A program made the translations under genes and the position numbers. DNA of 64,000 nt, from the NCBI RefSeq assembly GCF_000009265.1, contig NC_008380.1, positions 1,679,501 through 1,743,500 of the forward strand. The letters are read 5' to 3'. The stretch comes from Rhizobium johnstonii 3841. Lineage in GTDB: Bacteria; Pseudomonadota; Alphaproteobacteria; Rhizobiales; Rhizobiaceae. Below, piece by piece: positions 26,882 through 36,144 of the stretch (position 1 is its first letter; each line of letters begins with the position of its first letter). The notes under the pieces were generated by a model. It was not told where the DNA came from and did no database searches. It was given only the letters and a program-made list of their open reading frames with translations.

Positions 26882-27337
26882 ATGTCGAGAGAGACTGCTC
26901 CCCATATTTTGATCGTTGAGGCCCGCTTCTACGACGACATGGCCGACGCCCTGCTCGAAGGCGCGACCTTCGCATTGACGGAGGCCGGCGCCACCTTCGA
27001 GGTCGTCACCGTTCCGGGCGCACTGGAAATTCCGGCGGCGATTGCCATGTCGCTCGATGGAGACGACAATGGCGGAACGCATTATGACGGCTATGTCGCC
27101 CTCGGCATGGTCATTCGCGGCGAGACCTATCACTTCGATATCGTGTCGAACGAATCCTCGCGCGCCTTGATGGATCTTGCGGTCAGCGAGTCCCTTGCCA
27201 TCGGCAATGGCATCCTGACCGTCGAAAACGACGAGCAGGCCTGGACGCGCGTGCGCCGCTCGGAAAAGGACAAGGGCGGATTTGCCGCTCGTGCAGCTCT
27301 GACCATGATCGAGCTGAAGCAGAAACTGGGTGCATAA
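26882..27337 (+). CDS. ribH: 6,7-dimethyl-8-ribityllumazine synthase
   Basis: The protein has 151 residues. It joins the RibD-derived ribitylamino-uracil with dihydroxybutanone phosphate to make lumazine, the substrate of RibE. Signatures are [32 protein letters not shown], the conserved [14 protein letters not shown] loop with its active-site His, and [12 protein letters not shown]. It is followed after three bases by nusB, the usual bacterial pairing. It is separated by about 9 kb from ribD and ribE. Confidence 0.95.
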   Translation: MSRETAPHILIVEARFYDDMADALLEGATFALTEAGATFEVVTVPGALEIPAAIAMSLDGDDNGGTHYDGYVALGMVIRGETYHFDIVSNESSRALMDLAVSESLAIGNGILTVENDEQAWTRVRRSEKDKGGFAARAALTMIELKQKLGA

Positions 27338-27340
27338 CGA

Positions 27341-27823
27341 ATGAATGACGACAAGACGGAACGACCGGTCAAGACTGCGAACCAGCGGGGCGCCGCCCGT
27401 CTTGCTGCCGTTCAGGCACTATATCAGATGGATGTCGGCGGCACGGGCGTTCTGGAGATCGTGGCTGAATACGAGGCGCACCGTCTTGGTCAGGAAATCG
27501 ATGGCGAGACTTATCTGAAAGCCGATGCAGCCTGGTTCCGTTCCATCGTCTCCGGTGTCGTGCGTGATCAGGTTCGCCTCGATCCGCTGATTGCCGCAGC
27601 CCTGCAGGATGATTGGGCCTTGTCGCGCCTCGACAGCACCGTGCGCGCCATCCTGCGCGCCGGCGTCTTCGAGATCACCGACCGCAAGGACGTTCCGGTG
27701 GCGGTCATCGTCACCGAATATGTCGAGATCGCCCAGGCCTTCTTCGATGACGATGAGCCGAAGCTCGTCAACGCCGTGCTCGACCGCATCGCAAAGCAGG
27801 TCCGCGGCGAGCCGAAGAAGTAA
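27341..27823 (+). CDS. nusB: Transcription antitermination factor NusB
   Basis: The protein has 160 residues. NusB with NusE (S10) binds the boxA RNA of rRNA operons and prevents early termination. The all-helical family pattern is seen: [19 protein letters not shown] at the N-terminus and [42 protein letters not shown] at the C-terminus. It is translated from an ATG three bases after ribH. Confidence 0.95.
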   Translation: MNDDKTERPVKTANQRGAARLAAVQALYQMDVGGTGVLEIVAEYEAHRLGQEIDGETYLKADAAWFRSIVSGVVRDQVRLDPLIAAALQDDWALSRLDSTVRAILRAGVFEITDRKDVPVAVIVTEYVEIAQAFFDDDEPKLVNAVLDRIAKQVRGEPKK

Positions 27824-28021
27824 GTCTTTAGCCGCCAAATAATCCTCCTACGTCTTTCTTCGTACCGCAATGGTTTTCGCCCGTTGCGGTCTTGACGCCA
27901 CGTGATCGACCAAGCAATCTCCGCACCGCTTAGCTGTGGCATTTCTGTGGAGAGGAAGGCGATTCGGCGGCGTATCTGCCGGAGAAGGAGTGAGCTCCGG
28001 CCTATGGGAGGAAAGAGCGAA

Positions 28022-30160
28022 ATGACGATTCTTTTATGCGTAATCGCATGCGGTCTGCTCTCGGTGGTTTATGCCGCCTGGGCAACCCGGTCGGTGCTTG
28101 CCGCCGATCAGGGCAACAGCCGCATGCAGGAGATCGCGGGCTATATCCGCGAAGGTGCGCAAGCCTATCTGACGCGCCAGTACAGAACCATTGCCATTGT
28201 CGGCGTTGTTGTTTTCATTTTAGCCTGGCTGCTTCTTTCCGGCGAGGCCGCGATCGGCTTCCTGATTGGCGCCGTGCTTTCCGGTGCTGCTGGCTTCATC
28301 GGCATGCACGTCTCCGTCCGCGCCAATGTGCGCACCGCTCAGGCAGCTTCCGTCAGCCTTTCCGCCGGCCTCGACATCGCCTTCAAGTCGGGTGCGATCA
28401 CCGGCATGCTGGTGGCTGGCCTGGCGCTGCTCGGCGTCTCCATCTATTATACGGTCTTGACCATCGGGCTCGGCCATGAGAGCGGCTCGCGCGAAGTTAT
28501 CGATGCGCTGGTGGCGCTCGGCTTCGGCGCTTCGCTGATCTCGATCTTCGCCCGTCTCGGCGGCGGCATCTTCACCAAGGGCGCCGATGTCGGCGGCGAT
28601 CTGGTCGGCAAGGTGGAAGCCGGCATTCCAGAAGACGATCCGCGCAACCCGGCAACGATTGCCGATAACGTCGGCGACAATGTCGGCGACTGCGCCGGCA
28701 TGGCCGCCGACCTTTTCGAGACCTACGCGGTCTCGGTCGTCGCCACCATGGTTCTCGCCGCGATCTTCTTTGCCGGCGCGCCGATCCTCCAGTCTGCGAT
28801 GGTCTATCCGCTGGCGATCTGCGGCGCCTGCATCATCACCTCGATCATCGGCACCTTCTTCGTCAAGCTCGGTTCGAACGGCTCGATCATGGGCGCTCTC
28901 TACAAGGGCCTCATCGTCACCGGCCTGCTGTCGATCGTCGGCCTTGGCGCTGCCACCTCGCTCACCATCGGCTGGGGATCGATCGGCTCGGTCGGAGGCG
29001 CCGACATATCAGGCGCGAACCTCTTCTTCTGCGGCATCATCGGCCTCGTCGTCACCGCGCTGATCGTGGTGATTACTGAATATTATACCGGCACGGGCAA
29101 GCGCCCGGTCGTCTCGATCGCTCAGGCCTCGGTCACCGGTCACGGCACCAACGTCATCCAGGGCCTGGCGGTTTCACTGGAATCGACGGCACTGCCGGCG
29201 ATCGTCATAGTTGGCGGCATTCTCGCCACCTACCAGCTCGGCGGCCTGTTCGGCACCGGCATTGCGGTCACGGCTATGCTCGGCATCGCTGGAATGATCG
29301 TCGCGCTCGACGCGTTCGGACCGGTGACGGACAATGCCGGCGGTATCGCTGAAATGGCACACCTGCCGCCGGAGGTGCGCAAATCCACCGATGCGCTCGA
29401 TGCCGTCGGCAATACGACCAAGGCCGTCACCAAGGGCTATGCCATCGGCTCCGCCGGTCTGGGCGCCCTCGTTCTCTTCGCAGCCTACTCCTACGACCTC
29501 AAATATTTTGCGGCGAATGGCGACAAGTTCCCTTATTTCGCCGGCATCGGTGAAATTTCCTTCGATCTTTCCAACCCTTACGTGGTGGCGGGATTGATCT
29601 TCGGAGGTCTCATTCCCTACCTCTTCGGTGGCATCGCGATGACCGCCGTCGGCCGTGCGGCCAGCGCGATCGTCGAGGAAGTGCGCCGTCAGTTCAAGGA
29701 AAAGCCCGGCATCATGCAGGGCACGGAAAAGCCGGATTACGGCAGGGCGGTCGACCTTCTGACCAAGGCCGCGATCCGCGAAATGATCGTGCCGTCGCTG
29801 CTGCCGGTGCTGGCGCCGATCGTCGTCTATTTCGGCGTGCTTCTCATCTCCGGTTCCAAGGCCTCCGCCTTTGCAGCCCTCGGCGCATCGCTGCTCGGCG
29901 TTATCATCAACGGCCTATTCGTCGCTATCTCGATGACATCGGGTGGTGGCGCCTGGGACAATGCCAAGAAGAGCTTCGAAGACGGTTTCGTCGACAAGGA
30001 CGGCGTGCGTCACATGAAGGGTTCGGATGCACACAAGGCTTCCGTCACCGGCGATACCGTCGGCGATCCCTACAAGGATACCGCCGGCCCCGCCGTCAAC
30101 CCGGCGATCAAGATCACCAATATCGTCGCGCTGCTGCTGCTGGCCGTTCTCGCCGGATAA
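28022..30160 (+). CDS. hppA: Membrane-bound proton-translocating pyrophosphatase
   Basis: The protein has 712 residues with about 16 membrane segments, from the ATG at 28022 (GGGAGG lies 10-15 bases before). It couples hydrolysis of pyrophosphate to ion pumping at the inner membrane or acidocalcisomes. The active site is seen in [20 protein letters not shown] and [20 protein letters not shown], with the later [15 protein letters not shown] and [20 protein letters not shown]. Lys467 in [10 protein letters not shown], in place of Ala, is the hallmark of potassium-independent enzymes that pump protons. It is a single gene after a 198-bp gap from nusB. Confidence 0.96.
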   Translation: MTILLCVIACGLLSVVYAAWATRSVLAADQGNSRMQEIAGYIREGAQAYLTRQYRTIAIVGVVVFILAWLLLSGEAAIGFLIGAVLSGAAGFIGMHVSVRANVRTAQAASVSLSAGLDIAFKSGAITGMLVAGLALLGVSIYYTVLTIGLGHESGSREVIDALVALGFGASLISIFARLGGGIFTKGADVGGDLVGKVEAGIPEDDPRNPATIADNVGDNVGDCAGMAADLFETYAVSVVATMVLAAIFFAGAPILQSAMVYPLAICGACIITSIIGTFFVKLGSNGSIMGALYKGLIVTGLLSIVGLGAATSLTIGWGSIGSVGGADISGANLFFCGIIGLVVTALIVVITEYYTGTGKRPVVSIAQASVTGHGTNVIQGLAVSLESTALPAIVIVGGILATYQLGGLFGTGIAVTAMLGIAGMIVALDAFGPVTDNAGGIAEMAHLPPEVRKSTDALDAVGNTTKAVTKGYAIGSAGLGALVLFAAYSYDLKYFAANGDKFPYFAGIGEISFDLSNPYVVAGLIFGGLIPYLFGGIAMTAVGRAASAIVEEVRRQFKEKPGIMQGTEKPDYGRAVDLLTKAAIREMIVPSLLPVLAPIVVYFGVLLISGSKASAFAALGASLLGVIINGLFVAISMTSGGGAWDNAKKSFEDGFVDKDGVRHMKGSDAHKASVTGDTVGDPYKDTAGPAVNPAIKITNIVALLLLAVLAG

Positions 30161-30204
30161 ACAACGGCGCCGGCTTGGCACACTTCAAGCTGACGCAGCG
30201 ATCA

Positions 30205-30236
30205 TTAAAAAACCCGCCGGAGCGATCCGGCGGGTT
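30205..30236 (-). terminator. Rho-independent terminator of bamE
   Basis: An 11-bp stem AACCCGCCGGA/TCCGGCGGGTT (30211-30221 with 30226-30236), loop GCGA, is followed on the minus strand by seven T residues. It lies 22 bp after the bamE stop and may also block read-through from hppA. Confidence 0.9.
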
Positions 30237-30257
30237 CGTCGTATAAGGCGTGTCCGA

Positions 30258-30791
30258 TCAGCGCAGGCTGCTTGGGTTCTGCGGCGTGCCGCCGGCGCCA
30301 CCGCCGAACAGGCTGCGGGCAGCACTCGCGGCGCTGCCGCCGGAAAGCATCTGTTGCAGGAAGGTGAGTTCCTTGCCGCCGGTCGGCGTGACGCGTCCGA
30401 TCGTGTCGAACACCTTGCCGTCCTGCAGCGCATAGTTGGCGCGGCGGTTGACGACGCCGTCCTTGTCGAAATAGATCGCCAGAACGCTCTGATCGACGAC
30501 CTTCAGTTTCTGGAAGGCAACCGCACGCGTGCGCCGCTGCGAGATGTAATAGAAGACTTCGCCGTCGAAAGTCGCCGTCGTTGACGGGGTGCCGAGCGAA
30601 AGCAGCACCTGCTCGCGGCTGGAGCCTTCCGGGACGAGGTTCAGCGACTGCTGGTCGGCGACGTAGCCGCCGTTGAGAACGGTGCTGGTCTGGCAACCGG
30701 AGAGAGCGGTAGTGGAGGCAATTATGAAGGCAATGGCCGCACTGCTGAAGAATTTCACGTCAGACTTGAAATACCGTTTATTCAACGACAT
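30258..30791 (-). CDS. bamE: Outer membrane assembly lipoprotein BamE (SmpA/OmlA family)
   Basis: The protein has 177 residues. The signal peptide ends in the lipobox LSGC (Cys at about residue 33), so it is an outer-membrane lipoprotein. The BamE fold is seen in GGYVADQQSLNLVPEGSSRE, LLSLGTPSTTATFDGEVFYY and DQSVLAIYFDKDGVV. BamE supports BamA/BamD in folding outer membrane beta-barrels. The C-terminus has a low-complexity Ser/Gly extension (GGSAASAARSLFGGGAGG) common in rhizobial copies. It is divergent from the bc1 chaperone gene with a 244-bp gap. Confidence 0.9.
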   Translation of the reverse strand: MSLNKRYFKSDVKFFSSAAIAFIIASTTALSGCQTSTVLNGGYVADQQSLNLVPEGSSREQVLLSLGTPSTTATFDGEVFYYISQRRTRAVAFQKLKVVDQSVLAIYFDKDGVVNRRANYALQDGKVFDTIGRVTPTGGKELTFLQQMLSGGSAASAARSLFGGGAGGTPQNPSSLR

Positions 30792-31035
30792 CTACTCCCT
30801 TGAGTGTCGATAGCAGCCATTTGGGGCCTTGCACGCTTTCCTCCTGCAAAACCATTGTGGCCATTCCGGGTCGAATTTCCCGAATTCGCTTCGCTGACGC
30901 ATCGAAGGCGTCGTCCCGAAACTGGCCATGATCGGCATTGCAATTCGCGCCTGCTTCGGTAAACCAGCTTTCGAAATCATGCAACAAGGCCATACGCCAG
31001 CCGGCATGAAGAATGAGGCATTTCCGGAAAAAACA

Positions 31036-31569
31036 ATGATCCTCGGGCTCTTCCGCAAGAAAAACAACAATCAGGCGATCGTCGACAGGCAATATGCGGC
31101 GTTGGCGGCGGCCGCGCGCATGCCGGAACTCTACGAGCGGCTCAATGTGCCGGATACGGTCATGGGCCGTTTCGAGATGCTGTCGATCGCCATGATTCTG
31201 TTTTTTCGCCGCACCCGTGCTTCCGCCACCAGCGGCCAGGAGATCGCCCAGGAGATCGTCGACGCCTTCTTCCAGGATATCGACTATTCGATCCGCGAAC
31301 TCGGCATCGGCGACAACAGCGTGCCGAAGCGCATGAAAAAGCTCGCCGGCATGTTTTACGGCCGGCTCGAAGCCTATTCGAAGGCGATGGACACAGACGA
31401 TGCCGAAGCCCTGGCTCTTGCCCTTCAGCGCAATATCTACCCCGAAACCTCGGCGCCGGCCGATATGTCCGGCCTTGCCGGATGGATGATGGCCGCAGAA
31501 TCGCATCTGTCCGCCGTTGCCGAAGAGGTAATCGCCACCGGTTCGGCAACGCTCCCGCCGGTCAGTTGA
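31036..31569 (+). CDS. Ubiquinol-cytochrome c chaperone family protein
   Basis: The protein has 177 residues from the ATG at 31036 (MILGLFRKK); the frame is open to 30928, but the added 36 residues are unlike the family. The sequence YERLNVPDTVMGRFEMLSIA, FFQDIDYSIRELGIGDNSVP and MKKLAGMFYGRLEAY match the CBP3/UQCC1 family, which assists assembly of cytochrome b in complex III. It is followed after 11 bases by yceD (DUF177), a common alphaproteobacterial gene order. Confidence 0.88.
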   Translation: MILGLFRKKNNNQAIVDRQYAALAAAARMPELYERLNVPDTVMGRFEMLSIAMILFFRRTRASATSGQEIAQEIVDAFFQDIDYSIRELGIGDNSVPKRMKKLAGMFYGRLEAYSKAMDTDDAEALALALQRNIYPETSAPADMSGLAGWMMAAESHLSAVAEEVIATGSATLPPVS

Positions 31570-31580
31570 AGGAGGAAACG

Positions 31581-32135
31581 ATGCAGAATGATCGGGACGA
31601 TGTTCCCTTCTCCTATCACGTCAAGGTCGGCCATATCTCGGCCAACCCCGTCGAGGTCCATGTCGAGGCCGACGCCAGCGAACTGAAGGCGCTCGCCAAG
31701 ACCTGGAACGTCGTTTCCGTCGACGATCTCAGCGCCGATCTGCAGATTGCCCGCTGGAAGCGCGATGGCGTGCGCATCAAGGGCCGCGTGCAGGCGAAGA
31801 TCGTCCAGTCCTGCGTCGTGACGCTGGAACCGGTCGAATCCGCCATCGATGAGAGCTTCGAGCAGATCTTCGTGCCGGAAGGCTCCAAGCTTGCCCGCCA
31901 AGCCGGCAACGACGCCGGCGAGATGCTGCTCGATCCCGACGGTCCTGACCTGCCCGAGAACTTTGTCGGCGATACGATCGACGCCGGCGAGGTGGTTGCC
32001 GAATTCGCCGCTCTGGCGATCGATCCCTATCCGCGCAAGCAGGGTATCGAATTCGCCGGCCATGTCGAAGACAGCGGCGAGGACGATAAAAAGCCCTCTG
32101 CCTTCGCAGCCCTCAAGGACTGGAAAAAGGACTGA
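31581..32135 (+). CDS. yceD: DUF177 (YceD) family protein
   Basis: The protein has 184 residues, preceded by GGAGG. The family is conserved upstream of rpmF/plsX/fabH and is linked to 23S rRNA or ribosome-associated functions in other bacteria. Visible are a [11 protein letters not shown] beginning, the central [20 protein letters not shown] with the family cysteine, and the acidic [18 protein letters not shown] leading to [15 protein letters not shown]. No rpmF lies next to it here; plsX follows after about 98 bp. Confidence 0.88.
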   Translation: MQNDRDDVPFSYHVKVGHISANPVEVHVEADASELKALAKTWNVVSVDDLSADLQIARWKRDGVRIKGRVQAKIVQSCVVTLEPVESAIDESFEQIFVPEGSKLARQAGNDAGEMLLDPDGPDLPENFVGDTIDAGEVVAEFAALAIDPYPRKQGIEFAGHVEDSGEDDKKPSAFAALKDWKKD

Positions 32136-32233
32136 AGCCCCTCTGGCATTTGACACAATTCAGTTGTAAGCGACGCCAAAACCGGTATTTTGGCCGAAAT
32201 TTCGCCCTCGGCGAAAAGAAGGATCAGGGACGC

Positions 32234-33280
32234 GTGATCAGAATATCTCTCGACCTCATGGGTGGCGACTTTGGTCCCCAGGTTGTCATCCCCGGCGCCG
32301 CCAAGGCGTTGGATCGGCATCCGGATATTTCCTTCGTTCTCTATGGTCTCAAGGAACAGTGCGATCCGGTTCTCGCCAAGTTTCCGAAACTCAGGGAAAA
32401 ATCGATCTTTCACGACTGCGAGCTTGCCGTCGCCATGGATGAGAAGCCGAGCCAGGCGCTGCGCCGTGGCCGTTACATCTCCACCATGTGGCGCTCGATC
32501 GCGGCGGTGAAGACGGGTGACGCCGATGTCGCGGTGTCGGCCGGCAATACCGGCGCGCTGATGGCGATGGCGAAATTCTGTCTGCGCACCATGGCCAATA
32601 TCGAGCGTCCGGCGATTGCCGCGATCTGGCCGACGCTGAAGGGTGAGAGCATCGTGCTCGATGTCGGCGCGACGATCGGCGCCGATGCGCAGCAACTGAT
32701 GGATTTTGCCCTGATGGGTGGCGCCATGGCGCGCGCGCTCTTCGAGGTCGAACGTCCGACGGTCGGCCTTCTCAACGTCGGCGTCGAGGAGATGAAGGGC
32801 CAGGAGGAGGTCAAGGAGGCCGGCCGGCTGTTGCGCGAGGCGAACATCGATTCGCTCGAATATTCCGGCTTCGTCGAGGGCAACGACCTTGGCAAGGGCA
32901 CGGTCGACGTCGTCGTCACCGAAGGATTTTCCGGCAACATCGCGCTCAAGACCGCCGAAGGCACCGCCAAGCAGATCGGCGAATATCTGCGTGCCGCCAT
33001 GTCGCGCACGCTGCTCGCCCGCATCGGCTACCTCTTCGCCAAAAGCGCCTTCGACATGCTTCGCGAGAAGCTCGATCCGAGCAAGGTCAATGGCGGCGTG
33101 TTTCTCGGCCTGAACGGCATCGTCATCAAAAGCCATGGCGGGGCGAATGCCGAAGGCATCGCAGCCGCCATCGAGGTCGGCTACGACATGGCCAAGAACG
33201 GCCTCAATCAGAAAATAGAAAACGATCTTAAGAAATATCATGCCAAGCGGCTGCCCCCGATGGGCCCGGAAGCGGCATGA
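32234..33280 (+). CDS. plsX: Phosphate acyltransferase PlsX
   Basis: The protein has 348 residues from the GTG at 32234 ([15 protein letters not shown]); the open frame extends upstream to 32150 but the family begins at this point. PlsX makes acyl-phosphate from acyl-ACP for phospholipid synthesis. Signatures are [30 protein letters not shown] and [13 protein letters not shown]. The stop overlaps an ATG at 33277, and fabH follows, the classical plsX-fabH pair. Confidence 0.95.
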
Positions 33281-33300
33281 GCGATGGGGTTCAATCAAAG

Positions 33301-34272
33301 ATGATCCGTTCAGTGGTTCGCGGGTTCGGAGCCGCACTTCCGAAGCGCGTGATGACCAATCGTGACATGGAGGCCATCGTCGACACATCAGACGAATGGA
33401 TCGTCCAGCGCACCGGCATCCGCCAGCGTTATGTCGCCGGCGATGACGAAACGACGGCGTCACTCGGCGAGGCCGCCGCACGCGCAGCCCTTGCCAATGG
33501 CGGCCTGACGCCTGCCGATATCGATCTCGTCATCTGTGCCACCTCGACGCCGGATAACACCTTTCCGGCAACGTCGGTCAACATCCAGAACCGCCTCGGC
33601 ATGAGCCACGGCTTCGCCTTCGACGTCCAGGCCGTATGCACCGGTTTCGTCTATGCGGTGACGACTGCCGATGCCTATATCCGCGGCGGGCTTGCCAAGC
33701 GCGTTCTCGTCATCGGCGCTGAAACTTTTTCGCGCATTCTCGACTGGAACGACCGCACCACCTGCGTGCTTTTCGGCGACGGCGCCGGCGCGATCATACT
33801 CGAAGCGACAGAAGGCGAGGGTACCGTTGCCGATCGCGGCGTGCTGACCGCACATCTGCGTTCCGACGGCTCGCACAAGGAAAAGCTTTATGTTGACGGC
33901 GGACCGTCGACGACGGGCACTGTCGGCAAGCTGCGCATGGAAGGCCGCGAGGTCTTCAAATATGCCGTCGGCATGATCACCGACGTCATCCAGGCGGCTT
34001 TCGATTCAACCGGCACCACCGCCGATGACCTCGACTGGCTGGTGCCACATCAAGCTAATCGCCGCATCATCGACGGGTCGGCGAAGAAGCTGAACATCGA
34101 TGCCGCGAAGGTCGTCATCACCGTCGACCTGCACGGCAATACATCGGCTGCCTCGATCCCGTTGGCGCTTGCGACCGCTGCCGGCGACGGCCGCATCAAG
34201 AAGGGCGACCTGGTGATGCTCGAAGCAATGGGTGGCGGCTTTACCTGGGGTGCGGTTCTGCTGCGCTGGTAG
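33301..34272 (+). CDS. fabH: Beta-ketoacyl-ACP synthase III
   Basis: The protein has 323 residues when started at the ATG at 33301; an ATG at 33277 overlapping the plsX stop would add eight residues and may be the coupled start. FabH begins fatty-acid synthesis by condensing acetyl-CoA with malonyl-ACP. The catalytic triad is Cys113 (VQAVCTGF), His in [11 protein letters not shown] and Asn in [13 protein letters not shown]. The end [14 protein letters not shown] is typical. ihfA follows after about 108 bp. Confidence 0.96.
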   Translation: MIRSVVRGFGAALPKRVMTNRDMEAIVDTSDEWIVQRTGIRQRYVAGDDETTASLGEAAARAALANGGLTPADIDLVICATSTPDNTFPATSVNIQNRLGMSHGFAFDVQAVCTGFVYAVTTADAYIRGGLAKRVLVIGAETFSRILDWNDRTTCVLFGDGAGAIILEATEGEGTVADRGVLTAHLRSDGSHKEKLYVDGGPSTTGTVGKLRMEGREVFKYAVGMITDVIQAAFDSTGTTADDLDWLVPHQANRRIIDGSAKKLNIDAAKVVITVDLHGNTSAASIPLALATAAGDGRIKKGDLVMLEAMGGGFTWGAVLLRW

Positions 34273-34380
34273 GTAGGCACAAATCCTAAAAAACTGGCGG
34301 CGAACAAGAGCTTGACCGTAAGGCGCAAGACAAATACTCTTCGTGCGATTTCACAAAATATTTGTATGGGCGGGGAAACC

Positions 34381-34719
34381 ATGACCGGAAAAACAGTGAC
34401 GCGAGCAGACCTGGCGGAATCCGTTTTCCGAAAGGTTGGGCTTTCCCGGACCGAATCTGCCGAACTTGTGGAAACCGTCATCGACGAGATCTGCAACGCC
34501 ATCGTGCGTGGCGAAACCGTCAAGCTTTCCTCCTTCGCCACCTTCCAGGTACGCGACAAGAACGAGCGGATCGGTCGCAACCCGAAGACCGGCGAAGAGG
34601 TTCCGATTTCCCCCCGCCGGGTCATGACCTTCAAGGCGTCGAACGTGTTGAAGACACGCATCCTCAAATCGCATGTCGCTCGCAAGATCAAGCTGAAGCC
34701 GCTGAATCCGGCTCCCTGA
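34381..34719 (+). CDS. ihfA: Integration host factor subunit alpha
   Basis: The protein has 112 residues from the ATG at 34381 ([16 protein letters not shown]); a frame opens earlier at 34312 but without family similarity. It is a DNA-bending HU/IHF protein, partner of IhfB. The beta-arm with the intercalating proline is in [20 protein letters not shown], and [17 protein letters not shown] precedes it. The order fabH-ihfA-MerR is common in rhizobia. A hairpin terminator follows. Confidence 0.95.
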   Translation: MTGKTVTRADLAESVFRKVGLSRTESAELVETVIDEICNAIVRGETVKLSSFATFQVRDKNERIGRNPKTGEEVPISPRRVMTFKASNVLKTRILKSHVARKIKLKPLNPAP

Positions 34720-34730
34720 TAATCGGCTTC

Positions 34731-34752
34731 CCGTTTCGGAAACGGCTTTTTT
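34731..34752 (+). terminator. Terminator after ihfA
   Basis: The stem CCGTTT/AAACGG (34731-34736 with 34740-34745) is followed by CTTTTTTTC. It lies 12 bp after the ihfA stop. Confidence 0.75.
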
Positions 34753-34870
34753 TCTCTCTCGCGCTCTCCATCCTTGTGCGCAACGTCAAGACATGACTTG
34801 AATTGTCGGCGCCAAACCGTTGAAATATGATGAGTCGCCGTAGGATCGAGCCGCGAGGTCGCGTAGCAGT

Positions 34871-35410
34871 ATGACGTTGGACAAGAGCCCCGATGCCTTT
34901 CGCACCATCAGCGAAGTTGCAGACGATCTTGATCTGCCGCAGCATGTGCTGCGCTTCTGGGAGACGCGTTTTCCCCAGATAAAGCCGATGAAGCGCGGCG
35001 GCGGCCGTCGCTACTATCGGCCGGAGGATGTCGACCTCCTCAAGGGGATCCGGCATTTGCTCTATGATCATGGCTATACGATCAAGGGTGTGCAGAAGCT
35101 TCTGAAGACCAACGGCAACAAGTTCGTCATATCGATCGGTCATGGCGATCTCGCCAGCGTCGAGGCGCTTGCGTCAGGCGTGCAGGACATGGGGGCCGGG
35201 GAACCGCGCGTCGGCATGGCCGATGAAGACCAGATCGTCGGCCGCGCCAAGCCGCCGATCACCCGCCGGTTCTTCAATTTTGTCGCCGGAGACGACGAGC
35301 AGGAAGTCTCGATCGGCAAATCGAGCGTCGGCAAGGAAGACAGGGCGTTGCTGCAGGAGGCGCTCTACGACCTCCTGGAATGCAAGCGTCTGCTCGATCA
35401 GGTGCGCTGA
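34871..35410 (+). CDS. MerR-family transcriptional regulator
   Basis: The protein has 179 residues. The N-terminal winged helix (about residues 10-80) reads [40 protein letters not shown] and [20 protein letters not shown]. The long linker ([20 protein letters not shown]) and C-terminal helix ([20 protein letters not shown]) have no metal-binding cysteines, so it is not a metal sensor. It is the orthologue group that follows ihfA in alphaproteobacteria; its targets are unknown. It converges on a response regulator gene nine bases away. Confidence 0.9.
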   Translation: MTLDKSPDAFRTISEVADDLDLPQHVLRFWETRFPQIKPMKRGGGRRYYRPEDVDLLKGIRHLLYDHGYTIKGVQKLLKTNGNKFVISIGHGDLASVEALASGVQDMGAGEPRVGMADEDQIVGRAKPPITRRFFNFVAGDDEQEVSIGKSSVGKEDRALLQEALYDLLECKRLLDQVR

Positions 35411-35419
35411 ATAGGAAAG

Positions 35420-35767
35420 TCAGGCTTCGGTAAGCCGCTTCATCGCCTGTTCGAGTTCGCTGAGCTGGAAGGGTTTTTGCAGCACGGGCAGCGTGCTTGG
35501 GCTGCTGCCATCAGGTGCGGTACCGTATCCCGTCGCATAGAGATAGGGTTTTCCGCGTTCGTCGAGCAGCTTTGCGACCGGCAGCGAACTCTGCCCGGCA
35601 AGCGAGACATCGAGAATTGCCGCGTCGAACTCCGTATCCCTGGCGGCCGTCAGCGCCCGTTCCAGATCGGGCGCGCTGGCGCAGACCCGGTAGCCCAGAT
35701 CGGCGAGCATGTCCTCGAGCAGCATGGCAATCAGCGCGTCGTCTTCGACGATGAATATGTCTTTCAT
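35420..35767 (-). CDS. Single-domain response regulator (CheY-like)
   Basis: The protein has 115 residues from the ATG at 35767 (MKDIFIVEDD); the frame runs to 35893 through a dispersed repeat and is not coding there. It consists of a receiver domain only: acidic pair ED/D at residues 8-10, phospho-acceptor Asp53 (ILDVSL), Thr79 (ATGYG) and Lys98 (LQKPF). There is no output domain, so it works by protein contact. The nearest kinase is the divergent hybrid sensor at 36145, with its own receiver domain; a partnership is possible but unproven. Confidence 0.88.
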   Translation of the reverse strand: MKDIFIVEDDALIAMLLEDMLADLGYRVCASAPDLERALTAARDTEFDAAILDVSLAGQSSLPVAKLLDERGKPYLYATGYGTAPDGSSPSTLPVLQKPFQLSELEQAMKRLTEA

Positions 35768-35793
35768 GATCCCGTTCACCCATTGCCCCTTGC

Positions 35794-35900
35794 TAAAGCA
35801 TGTCGCGCAAAAGTGTGCCGCGGTTTTGCGATAGCGACATGCATAAAAACAAAGACCTAAAGCGCAAGGAGCGAATCTGAAAGATTGCGACACGCTTTAG
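35794..35900. repeat. Dispersed repeat, second family (GCATGxxGC..AAAAGTGTG type), copy 1
   Basis: AAAGCATGTCGCGCAAAAGT, then GCCGCGGTTTTGCG and GCGACATGC form a hairpin (35797-35842), followed by AAGCGCAAGGAGCGAATCTG and a second arm. The pattern matches the alphaproteobacterial repeat seen again at 39451. It fills part of the 377-bp gap (35768-36144) between the response regulator and the histidine kinase. Confidence 0.7.
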
Positions 35901-36029
35901 GCATGGAGGTTTATGTGGACTGCTTGCACGGCTCGTCAAGACGTCATAGCCGGCAGTGCGAGAAACAGCATATTGCCGGTTGAAATTCGATGTGCAAAAG
36001 CTGGAATGCCGTCTCCGCAACGGCTCCCG

Positions 36030-36131
36030 CATAATTCCTTAAATCTGAATCGATTTATGGACAAAATTATGCAGAAATTCAATGTGTTACAGCGTCTTTT
36101 GCGGCTCTCGAAAAGACGCGCGGCGCTGTAA
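36030..36131 (-). repeat. Dispersed intergenic hairpin repeat (RIME-like), copy 4, inverted
   Basis: The unit of 23617 runs here in the opposite direction: AT-rich hairpin ATAATTCCTTAAATCTGAAT..AAAATTATGCAG, then GTGTTACAGCG and the GC-rich hairpin ending GACGCGCGGCGCTGTA. It ends 14 bases before the kinase ATG, so the kinase promoter must lie within or before the repeat. Confidence 0.75.
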
Positions 36132-36144
36132 GAAGGGGTGTCGA

